Positions 1 to 7,047 of a DNA stretch of 35,250 nucleotides are shown here, piece after piece. Each line of letters starts with the position of its first letter. The stretch's first letter is position 1. The stretch is from Bacteroidales bacterium (GTDB lineage: Bacteria; Bacteroidota; Bacteroidia; Bacteroidales; Tenuifilaceae): contig JAFGDZ010000078.1 in NCBI GenBank assembly GCA_016931855.1, forward strand, positions 1 through 35,250. Reading direction: 5' to 3'. Both the position numbers and the translations under genes were made by a program. The notes below the pieces were generated by a model, which saw nothing but the letters and a program-made list of their open reading frames with translations, was not told where the DNA came from and searched no databases.

Positions 1-70
1 TCCCATAATTTTAAAGTTTTTTCTCGAACTCAAAAATAGGGGATTCTGAGGGCATTTTTAAATTTCGTAC

Positions 71-87
71 TTTCGGATGCTAGTGAA
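71..87 (+). repeat. 17-bp repeat, left copy
   Basis: The 17-mer TTTCGGATGCTAGTGAA is present here, and its exact reverse complement lies at 35164-35180 near the other end of the window. Both copies are intergenic, and both have a TTTCG 6-8 bases before the shared core. The function is unknown. It could be a dispersed genomic repeat, a protein-binding site or coincidence. Confidence 0.5.
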
Positions 88-174
88 GGAAAGTTAAGTA
101 ACAAAAACAATTAATGCCACTCCAGCCAAGCATCAGCTTGCTAACGGAATCAATATAATACAAAAAGGTAACGC

Positions 175-450
175 TTAGCCCTTGGTCCAAAACCAGCTAA
201 AGAGGTTAGGCTTTCCGTGGTTAACTAAGCACTCAAATCCATCAACAATAACAGATTTAACATCATCGTACTTAATAATTTCAACGGAACCAGTACGCTC
301 ATTAAATCCAATAAAGGTTTCTGAGAAGAACTTTGACCCACGGGGAAGGGGAACAAAGTAAAGATCCGACTCGGTTTTAAGTAAAAACTGATACTTAGCC
401 CGAGCAAGCAGATCGGCAAACGACTCTTTATTTAAACGGATTTTATCCAT
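175..450 (-). CDS. small hypothetical protein (91 aa)
   Basis: I do not recognise this family. The ATG-started frame encodes a soluble-looking protein of 91 residues. It has a charged N-terminus, an alternating hydrophobic pattern suggesting beta strands (FVPLP, FIGFNE, VEIIKYDDV, SVIVDGFE) and an aromatic C-terminus ending in WFWTKG. There is no signal peptide or membrane segment. It starts 25 bases after the stop of the small membrane-protein gene at 476-706 on the same strand, so the two are probably co-transcribed. A second frame overlaps it but looks like a shadow. No function is assigned. Confidence 0.55.
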   Translation of the reverse strand: MDKIRLNKESFADLLARAKYQFLLKTESDLYFVPLPRGSKFFSETFIGFNERTGSVEIIKYDDVKSVIVDGFECLVNHGKPNLFSWFWTKG

Positions 451-475
451 AAAATAGTGCGTGCAAGTACTTAGC

Positions 476-706
476 TTACTTTTTAGTGCGCATTCTTCTT
501 AATAAACGAAACAACAACACCATAAGTTGTAATAATGCAAGAAAAATAAATGCAATACCTGTAATAACTAGCCCGTTTGGAGCCTCGCCGTATAGAGCTC
601 TGTTAAGAAACCAAACCACAAAACACATAGCAGAGGCCACCAGTAATGCGAATAGCCTAAAGTTGATTCCTCCGCTAGAGTTTAACCGCTGGGGTTTTCG
701 TAACAT
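476..706 (-). CDS. small two-helix membrane protein (76 aa)
   Basis: The protein has a basic N-terminus (MLRKPQR), then two hydrophobic stretches at about residues 17-34 and 45-66, and a strongly basic tail (RLLRRMRTKK). This is the layout of a small inner-membrane protein with both ends in the cytoplasm. I recognise no family. It is immediately upstream of the 91-aa gene in the same direction. The opposite-strand frame over the same bases lacks this coherent topology and was not called. Confidence 0.55.
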   Translation of the reverse strand: MLRKPQRLNSSGGINFRLFALLVASAMCFVVWFLNRALYGEAPNGLVITGIAFIFLALLQLMVLLFRLLRRMRTKK

Positions 707-716
707 ATATTTCTAA

Positions 717-1063
717 TTTGAGAACACGTTAACAAGCCAACATCCTCGGTTAAGGGGTCAGGCCTTCCCTTTCTACAACAGAAAGTAGGCTACTAAAAAA
801 TAAGGGGAGGCGCAAAAAGAGGACATCTGTAGCAGAGACTTAGTACAGAACATTGCTCCCCTAAGCACTCTAACCCAATGGCAAGTTAAGCCACAAAAGC
901 AATACCTGTCAACCCATTTGTGCCAACCAGCGCTTTAAACCCCGCTTTTTAGCCGCTTTTGATGTAAGATTTGGCGTTGTGGCGCACAGTGATGTATCTT
1001 TGCCACGGAGACTAGAAAGGGTACATAGCAGCGCTATTGCCCTTTTTTAAACTATAACATACA
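717..1063. other. intergenic region between diverging genes
   Basis: There is no credible gene in these 347 bases. The right part holds a candidate promoter for the antiterminator gene (see 970-1002). I saw no JUMPstart-type element or strong hairpin that would serve as a NusG-paralogue loading site. A short repeated motif (CCGCTTTT, twice around 942-961) has no obvious meaning. Confidence 0.4.
970..1002 (+). promoter_or_regulatory. Bacteroidota-type promoter for the UpxY-like gene
   Basis: TTTG at 970-973 and TATCTTTG at 995-1002 match the -33 (TTTG) and -7 (TAnnTTTG) consensus, with 21 bases between them. This predicts a start near 1009 and a 5' leader of about 55 bases before the ATG at 1064. 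Confidence 0.55.
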
Positions 1064-1576
1064 ATGGCAACAACAAGCAACCCGCGCTGGTACGCAGCAT
1101 ATACAAAACCTAGAAACGAGAAGAAGGTACTTGAGCGGCTAAGGGAGACAGGAATTGAGGCGTACCTCCCTCTTCAGAAAAGGCTTAAACAGTGGAGCGA
1201 CAGGAAAAAATTTGTTGAAGAGCCAATTTTTAGATCGTATATTTTTGTACGAATAGAGCTGAAGGACTACTTTAATGTGCTTAATACCACTGGTATTGTT
1301 AGGTTTATAACCTTTGAGGGGAAAGCGGTGCCCATACCCGATAAGCAGATAGATCAGGTTAAGCTGCTCCTCGAACAAAAGGACGTTGAGGTTGATGTGT
1401 CGGAAGAGCCAATTATGCCAGGAACAATGATAGAGATTACATCGGGAGTAATGATTGGGCTTACTGGTGAACTTGTAGAGCATCAGGGCAAGCAAAAGGT
1501 TGTGGTACGGCTCAATCATATTTCGCACTCGCTACTTGTTTCTCTTCCTGCTGGTTATATTGCCAAGGCAATATAA
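1064..1576 (+). CDS. UpxY/RfaH-like NusG paralogue, transcription antiterminator
   Basis: This is a NusG-family protein of 170 residues. The NGN domain begins at RWYAAYTKPRNEKKV (about residues 8-22) and runs to about 110, including the PIFRSYIFVRI strand typical of the family. A KOW-like domain follows (about 118-155: MIEITSGVMIGLTGELVEHQGK). Proteins of this length and type in Bacteroidota are UpxY-like specialised elongation factors, usually the first gene of a capsule or exopolysaccharide operon, where they stop premature termination. Here nothing follows on the same strand. The next gene, rpiB, is convergent, with a hairpin between them, so this copy is an orphan. It might act in trans on polysaccharide genes such as those at 29.6-32 kb; that is inference. 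Confidence 0.85.
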   Translation: MATTSNPRWYAAYTKPRNEKKVLERLRETGIEAYLPLQKRLKQWSDRKKFVEEPIFRSYIFVRIELKDYFNVLNTTGIVRFITFEGKAVPIPDKQIDQVKLLLEQKDVEVDVSEEPIMPGTMIEITSGVMIGLTGELVEHQGKQKVVVRLNHISHSLLVSLPAGYIAKAI

Positions 1577-1649
1577 CCTGAAGACAGAACATAAGCAGGT
1601 TGGAGTTCCTACCCAGCTCTTCTCTAAAGACAGGAAACACAAGGGTTTA

Positions 1650-1680
1650 ATCCCGATAGATTAAGACAACCTATCGGGAT
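1650..1680. terminator. bidirectional terminator hairpin between the UpxY-like gene and rpiB
   Basis: ATCCCGATAG (1650-1659) pairs perfectly with CTATCGGGAT (1671-1680) around an 11-base loop. ATATTTTATA follows on the plus strand. The hairpin sits between two convergent genes and could serve either one. Confidence 0.7.
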
Positions 1681-1774
1681 ATATTTTATACCGCTTTTGG
1701 AGAATAAAAAGGTGAGCACAAGAAATTTTCCCGTACCCACCCAAACACTTTAAACAATAAAGCGGATAAGAAAC

Positions 1775-2215
1775 CTATTTTACAGGTATTTTATCTACAC
1801 GAGCCTGATGGCGACCGCCCTCGAATGGCGTTTTTAGAAACGCGTCAACAATCTCCTTTGCAAGGTTAACACCTATAAAACGGGCAGGGATTGCGCAAAC
1901 ATTGGCATTATTGTGCTGGCGAGCAAGGCTTGCAATCTCAACACACCAACAAAGGGCAGAACGAATACCCTGGTGCTTATTGGCCGTAATGTTAACGCCA
2001 TTGCCGCTTCCACAAAGGATAATGCCAAGGTCGTACTGCTTACTCTCAACAGCAGAAGCCAAAGGGTGAATAAAGTCGGGATAGTCAACACTAGCCTCGC
2101 TGTGAGTTCCAAAATCGAACAGGGTGTGACCAAGCGCCTCAATAAAGGGCTTTAGCTCCTCCTTGGTGGCATAGCCCGCATGATCGCATGCAATTGCTAT
2201 ATTCAATGATTCCAT
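1775..2215 (-). CDS. rpiB: ribose-5-phosphate isomerase B
   Basis: RpiB interconverts ribulose-5-phosphate and ribose-5-phosphate in the non-oxidative pentose phosphate pathway, in the cytosol. The 146-residue length is normal. Visible family features are the N-terminal IAIACDHAGY (residues 6-15), the catalytic Cys68 in ILCGSGNG, His101 in RQHNNAN (matching His99 of the E. coli enzyme), and the C-terminal GGRHQARVDKI that binds phosphate. It is a single gene, convergent with the antiterminator gene and divergent from hemW. No strong promoter was seen upstream, only short inverted repeats. Confidence 0.96.
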   Translation of the reverse strand: MESLNIAIACDHAGYATKEELKPFIEALGHTLFDFGTHSEASVDYPDFIHPLASAVESKQYDLGIILCGSGNGVNITANKHQGIRSALCWCVEIASLARQHNNANVCAIPARFIGVNLAKEIVDAFLKTPFEGGRHQARVDKIPVK

Positions 2216-2521
2216 AGTTATGTAATTAGCTTCAATTATTTAACGAATGGCTCGTAATAAATTTAACAAACATGCCATTCGGCACAAATAAACTACGAGT
2301 TAAAATAAGCACCTCCATTTAGATGTTCAACACTAGTGCAAAACAATGCCATCCAACGGAATTGCTAACTTTGCAAAGTTAACAAAAACAGAGAATAAGA
2401 AGGAATTAACAACATGGTAGAATTGTAACACACTCTTAATTAGCACCTTTAAACACACAAGCAGAGCTAGCAGAGAGAACTTTTCATTGCCATTTCCTAC
2501 TGAAACCGAAAAACAAAAGTA
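2216..2521. other. divergent intergenic region, rpiB/hemW
   Basis: These 306 bases hold the start regions of two divergent genes. There is an 8-bp inverted repeat, CGAATGGC (2244-2251) with GCCATTCG (2274-2281). A second pair, CTCGTA (2251-2256) with TACGAG (2294-2299), is interleaved with it. The perfect 16-bp palindrome TAACTTTGCAAAGTTA lies at 2366-2381. Each half of the palindrome resembles a TAnnTTTG -7 box in opposite directions, but neither has a well-placed -33 element. No gene was supported. Confidence 0.4.
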
Positions 2522-3649
2522 ATGTCGGGAATATACGTTCATATACCATTCTGCCACCGAAAGTGCCACTACTGCGACTTTTACTCCGTTGCCAACAAGG
2601 CAAGGCAAACCAATTTTCATAGCTACCTAATAAGCGAGATTGAAGCAATGGCGAGCTACCTAACCGATACCGTTAAAACGGTTTACTTTGGTGGTGGAAC
2701 CCCATCGGTTCTTACAACAGAGCAACTTAAAGCCATTCTGAAGGCAATACACAGGACTCACCCAATTGCTAACGATGCTGAGATTACCATTGAGGTAAAC
2801 CCCGAAGACGCGTCCCAAGAGTACCTAGCAGGCATTAAAGGGCTGGGTTTTAACCGCATTAGCATTGGAGTACAATCCTTTAACAACGGCACGCTGCAAT
2901 TCCTAGGACGAAAGCATTCCGCGCAAGATGCCATTGCTAGCATTGCTAACGCTCGAGGCGCTGGGTTTACAAACATATCGGTTGATTTAATCTACGGAAT
3001 TCCAAATCAGACCATCGAAGATTGGACAGACAGCATAAACACAGCATTATCACTTAATCCAGAGCACCTCTCTTGCTACCATTTAACCATTGAACCGGGT
3101 ACTCTATTTGGCCTATGGGAGCGCAAGCAGAGGCTAAAGGCCATTCCCGACGAGAATAGCCAGAAATACTACGATATTCTTTGCCATATGCTGCGCGAAG
3201 CAGGGTATAATCACTACGAAATATCAAACTTCGCAAAAGTAGGATTTGAGTCTAAACACAACTCATCGTACTGGAATAATGATAGTTACCTAGGCATTGG
3301 CCCCGCAGCACACTCGTACAACGGTAGCACTAGGCAGTGGAATGTTAGCAACATCAACAAGTATATATCCTGTATAGAAACAAAAACTCCCCCTTTTGAG
3401 ATGGAGGAGCTTAGCGAGATAGAACTCTATAACGAGGAGGTTATTAAACGGCTGCGAACATCGGAGGGAATAAACCTTAAAAGGCTAACCACACGTTTCT
3501 CCCATAAGTGGGTAGAAAAACTGCAACGCTCCGTTGCTCCCTTGATTTCCCTTGGATTAATAAACCATACAGATAACCGCTATTTTATACCAGAAGATAA
3601 GCTACTTATTTCCGATAGCATAATGGTTGATCTAATAGAGAACGATTGA
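2522..3649 (+). CDS. hemW: HemW-like radical SAM haem chaperone
   Basis: The N-terminus reads IYVHIPFCHRKCHYCDF, with the CxxxCxxC cluster (Cys11, Cys15, Cys18) that binds the 4Fe-4S cluster, followed by the GGGTP motif at about 57-61 for S-adenosylmethionine. The 375-residue length and CDF context fit HemW (formerly HemN-like, often misannotated as coproporphyrinogen III oxidase), not true HemN, which is longer and has a further cysteine. HemW is thought to bind haem and deliver it to respiratory enzymes. A C-terminal HemN-type domain covers about residues 295-370. The last 18 bases overlap the convergent DUF4249 gene. Confidence 0.93.
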   Translation: MSGIYVHIPFCHRKCHYCDFYSVANKARQTNFHSYLISEIEAMASYLTDTVKTVYFGGGTPSVLTTEQLKAILKAIHRTHPIANDAEITIEVNPEDASQEYLAGIKGLGFNRISIGVQSFNNGTLQFLGRKHSAQDAIASIANARGAGFTNISVDLIYGIPNQTIEDWTDSINTALSLNPEHLSCYHLTIEPGTLFGLWERKQRLKAIPDENSQKYYDILCHMLREAGYNHYEISNFAKVGFESKHNSSYWNNDSYLGIGPAAHSYNGSTRQWNVSNINKYISCIETKTPPFEMEELSEIELYNEEVIKRLRTSEGINLKRLTTRFSHKWVEKLQRSVAPLISLGLINHTDNRYFIPEDKLLISDSIMVDLIEND

Positions 3650-4519
3650 TTTACCGGAAGCCCTTTCCAGTGGCTTACCCTCTGCATCAAACCAAAGCGA
3701 TTTTTCCTTATATGCAGCAAACACCCCAATACCATTGGTTATGTTTGAGTATATAGGCTGTGCCTCTGCAAAGGGGTTCTCCTCTTCGTAAACAGAGTGG
3801 GTTTTAAAATACCTAAAGTACTCCCTATTTACACCAAAAAGAACTAGTTGGTACATTGTAAATCCTTGGTTATCGCAAGAGAACTGAAGCTTTAACCTAT
3901 TGTTCTCCCAGTTTTTATCGGAGGCTATTTCCAAGTAGTTCTCAAGGATAAACTCCTGTTTGTAAGAGCTTTGATTCTCATCAGCAGATCCATACACAAA
4001 GTACCGATAGTAGTTTTCCCGATTGGTATCGCCGTCAAGCAAATCAAAAGAGAAGTTTGTTTTAAATGAGCTTGCGCTGGTGTTAATACTAAAATTCTCT
4101 GCATTTAAAACTAGTGAAGGCACGGTGGTTGATGCGTAAGCTGTTTTAAAACCATCGGCTGATACAGTAATTGTGTAGGTCTCCCCCTCAACAACAGGAA
4201 AGGTTTCGGAGGAGATAAGGAAGCAGGACTCCTCATATGAGTAAGGAAGCACAACCTCTTCGCCCTTTGAGTTAGCTACAATTACCAATGCGGTTACCAC
4301 AGGGTCGTCCTTGTACATGCTGTTACCGCCACCGCCAAGTATTGGAGTAGATTTATATACAGCAGCCTTAACCCTAGAAGAACTTGGCGAAATAAACGAG
4401 TAAACAACTAGTTTAGGCTCTGCCGTTGGGACATACTTATCTGGAACGTCCTTAATGCACGACCCCATTAATAACGAAAGGAATAGTATGCTTACTATGT
4501 GTAACTTAAGTCTTTTCAT
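3632..4519 (-). CDS. DUF4249 family lipoprotein
   Basis: DUF4249 proteins are Bacteroidota lipoproteins encoded next to TonB-dependent receptors and are presumed to form part of the surface uptake complex. The chosen ATG at 4519 gives a basic start, a hydrophobic segment and the lipobox LMGSC with the lipidated Cys at residue 21 (295 aa). A TTG nine bases upstream is in frame but less likely. The body is beta-rich with an Ig-like stretch (EGETYTITVSADGFKTAYASTTVP). It starts 12 bases after the receptor stop, so the two form one operon. Its 3' end overlaps hemW by 18 bp. The substrate is unknown. Confidence 0.85.
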   Translation of the reverse strand: MKRLKLHIVSILFLSLLMGSCIKDVPDKYVPTAEPKLVVYSFISPSSSRVKAAVYKSTPILGGGGNSMYKDDPVVTALVIVANSKGEEVVLPYSYEESCFLISSETFPVVEGETYTITVSADGFKTAYASTTVPSLVLNAENFSINTSASSFKTNFSFDLLDGDTNRENYYRYFVYGSADENQSSYKQEFILENYLEIASDKNWENNRLKLQFSCDNQGFTMYQLVLFGVNREYFRYFKTHSVYEEENPFAEAQPIYSNITNGIGVFAAYKEKSLWFDAEGKPLERASGKSIVLY

Positions 4520-4531
4520 CGGTACCAATTT

Positions 4532-6868
4532 TTAGAATGTAATTGTCCACGAAACAGATGGCAGTACAGGGAACAGGCTAACCTGCTTTAGCACACTACC
4601 CCTATCGCCCTCATCATCGATGTAATAAAAGAATGGGTTTTTCCGGTTGTAAACGTTGTAAACGCTAACCTCAAAGGTTCTTTTATACTTTGCCTTCTGC
4701 TTGTGGAACTGGAATCCAATATCGAGCCTATGGTAAGGAGCCATTCTAAACGAGTTTTTCTCGCCGTATTCGCTGGCACTTCCACTGGTATTAATGTACG
4801 AACTATTGGCCCCAAAGGGCTCTACCGTTGGGTAGGTAGCTGTAGGCATTGTAATGGCGTTTCCTGTGCCGTAAACCCACGTTGCGGAAACGGTAATATC
4901 TTTGGCTGGCTCGTAAATTGCTACAATGGATAAATCGTGACGCCTATCGTACCTAGCGTAGTAGGACTTGCCCTCGTTTATCTCATCAAACTTTAACTTG
5001 GTCCACGAGAGGGTGTAGCCAACCCAGCCCGATAGCTTTCCTACCTTACGCTGCGCTAGCAACTCAATGCCATAGGACCAACCCAAACCGCTGGTAATAT
5101 TATCTTCCCACTTCACCTCGCGTGCCGAAGACATCTCGTCAAACATGAGGAACGACGCCCCCTCACGGTAGGTAATAACGTTTTTAAGTTCCTTGTAGTA
5201 ACCCTCTACCGATAGGGTTGACGACCACTGGGTTAGATCCTTTGTTACCCCCGACGATACCTGCCATCCCTCCTGTGCTGGAGCTAGTTTGGTTGCAGGC
5301 ACCCATAAATCGGTTGGCATACCTGTTCCCGTGCTGGTTAACAGGTGTATGTTCTGATTCATTTTGGCATACGCCGCTTTAAACGACATCGTGTTGCTTA
5401 GGAATATGCTGCTGGACAATCGTGGTTCCAGCGCAAAGTTTGAGTAGCCATCGGTTGAGTGGTTGCTCACACGCAAACCCGCATTCATAACGCCCCAGCT
5501 ACCAAGCTTCATGTCGTCTTCCGCGTAAATGCCCGACTCCAAAGAACCTATTGTTTGCACCCTGCGAGAAAACTCGTTAACGGCATCGTCCTTAATAACA
5601 ATGGCGCTTGGCCTAAAGGTATGCCATACGGTTTGCAAGCCAAACCGTATGGTATGATTGGGGTTTGGATGCCACGACAGGTCGAACTTCCCGCCCAAAT
5701 CGTCAATCCCCGATTTGTAGCTTAGGTTAAAATTGTCGCCATTACTCTTCTCATCGCTATAAAGCTTTAGCCCATACTTGCTAAAAACGAACGAGGTATT
5801 GGCAAATACCTTATTGCTAAACAGATGATTCCAACGAACGGTACTGGTAATATTGCTCCAGTACATACCCGCATTAATATCGTCGTTGGACGATTTGCTA
5901 TTTACCCAAAACTTATCCTTTCCAAAGTAGGAGCTAACGTAAATTCGGTTGTTGCGGTTAATCTCGTAGTTGGCCTTGGCAGTGAGGTCGTAAAAAAAGT
6001 AGCCCCCTTTCTCATCCTTTGGCATTAGGGGGTAGAGTAGCGCATCAATATAGGTTCTGCGCCCCGACACAATGAACGACGATTTATCCTTAACAATTGG
6101 CCCCTCAAGCACCAACCTCGATGAGATTATGCCAACGCCAGCCTCTCCGGTCAGCTCTTTTTGGTTTCCCTCTTTCATTACAATGTCCAGCACCGACGAT
6201 AACCGTCCACCATAACGCGCAGGGAAACCACCCTTTGTTAGCTCTATGCTTTTTAGCGCATCGCCATTGAACAGAGAGAAAAAGCCGAATAGATGGTATG
6301 CATTGTAAACCGTGGCGTCATCAAGGATAATAAGGTTCTGGTCGGGGCCTCCACCACGAACATACAGCCCGCTGCTCCCCTCGCTCCCCTTTTGCACACC
6401 GGGCAGCAGCTGCACCACCTTAAGTGCATCCTTCTCTCCCATTAGGGTTGGTATGGATTTTAGCTGCTTAATGGGAATCTCAATCACACTCATTTGTGAA
6501 CTACGGCTACTGCTTGCCGAACGGGCAGCAACAACCTCTACAGCCTCAATCTCCAGGCTAGAAATCAGGTTCACGTTAAGCTCAATGTCCTCCGTAAGGT
6601 TTAGCTTAAACACGCGCGTTTGGAACCCAACGTAGGAAAAGGCAACCTCAACGCTATCGGCAGGTAGGGTTATTGAGTAAAAGCCGTAGCTATTGGTTAC
6701 GGCTCCCTTTCCTGTTGATGGGAGGAATACGTTTACCCCAACAAGGGTTTCCTTGCTACCATCCTCCCTTACAAAACCACTTATTGTATATCGATTTTGG
6801 GATGTTGCGGCCAACGGTGTGCCACAAATAAGAATGCCATATACAAGCAAAAAGAGTGCTATACGCAT
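4532..6868 (-). CDS. TonB-dependent outer-membrane receptor with CarboxypepD_reg-like domain
   Basis: This protein of 778 residues has a signal peptide (about 1-24, ending before QNRYTISG), then a carboxypeptidase-regulatory-like beta domain (about 27-110: GVNVFLPSTGKGAVTNSYGFYSI). A plug domain follows (about 130-235: ALKVVQLLPGVQKGSEGSSGLYVRGG), then a long beta-barrel ending in an aromatic residue (SWTITF). Such receptors import large substrates across the outer membrane with energy from TonB-ExbBD. The partner is a DUF4249 lipoprotein, not SusD, so it belongs to the DUF4249-associated type whose substrates are mostly unknown. It is shorter than typical SusC (about 1000 aa). A 15-bp hairpin lies inside the coding region at 5621-5655. 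Confidence 0.92.
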   Translation of the reverse strand: MRIALFLLVYGILICGTPLAATSQNRYTISGFVREDGSKETLVGVNVFLPSTGKGAVTNSYGFYSITLPADSVEVAFSYVGFQTRVFKLNLTEDIELNVNLISSLEIEAVEVVAARSASSSRSSQMSVIEIPIKQLKSIPTLMGEKDALKVVQLLPGVQKGSEGSSGLYVRGGGPDQNLIILDDATVYNAYHLFGFFSLFNGDALKSIELTKGGFPARYGGRLSSVLDIVMKEGNQKELTGEAGVGIISSRLVLEGPIVKDKSSFIVSGRRTYIDALLYPLMPKDEKGGYFFYDLTAKANYEINRNNRIYVSSYFGKDKFWVNSKSSNDDINAGMYWSNITSTVRWNHLFSNKVFANTSFVFSKYGLKLYSDEKSNGDNFNLSYKSGIDDLGGKFDLSWHPNPNHTIRFGLQTVWHTFRPSAIVIKDDAVNEFSRRVQTIGSLESGIYAEDDMKLGSWGVMNAGLRVSNHSTDGYSNFALEPRLSSSIFLSNTMSFKAAYAKMNQNIHLLTSTGTGMPTDLWVPATKLAPAQEGWQVSSGVTKDLTQWSSTLSVEGYYKELKNVITYREGASFLMFDEMSSAREVKWEDNITSGLGWSYGIELLAQRKVGKLSGWVGYTLSWTKLKFDEINEGKSYYARYDRRHDLSIVAIYEPAKDITVSATWVYGTGNAITMPTATYPTVEPFGANSSYINTSGSASEYGEKNSFRMAPYHRLDIGFQFHKQKAKYKRTFEVSVYNVYNRKNPFFYYIDDEGDRGSVLKQVSLFPVLPSVSWTITF

Positions 6869-6885
6869 GAATAGTTATTTTATAA

Positions 6886-6915
6886 TGAAATTAGCTCTAT
6901 TATAAATGACAGCAA
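6886..6915 (-). promoter_or_regulatory. candidate promoter of the TonB receptor operon
   Basis: Read on the minus strand, TTG (6915-6913) and TAATTTCA (6893-6886) are separated by 19 bases, close to the TTTG/TAnnTTTG consensus. The predicted start is about 10 bases before the ATG at 6868, so the leader would be short. Confidence 0.4.
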
Positions 6916-6998
6916 TGGATGGCAATGTTAACATATGCTAAACAATGGCAATAGGACTAACAGCCACAAGCAATACGGCCGTATTTGGAGGTAAAAGT

Positions 6999-7030
6999 AA
7001 AGGGCTGCCCAAGTGTAAGCGCAGCCCTTT
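6999..7030 (-). terminator. terminator of the RND efflux operon
   Basis: AAAGGGCTGC (6999-7008) pairs perfectly with GCAGCCCTTT (7021-7030) around a 12-base loop. On the minus strand it is followed by ACTTTTACC. It lies 18 bases beyond the permease stop. Confidence 0.75.
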
Positions 7031-7047
7031 GGCAAATTCTATTGCAA

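Noticed and set aside
6312-6635. 107-codon plus-strand frame inside the TonB receptor gene
   Set aside because: It is antisense to the conserved plug domain and shows no family pattern.
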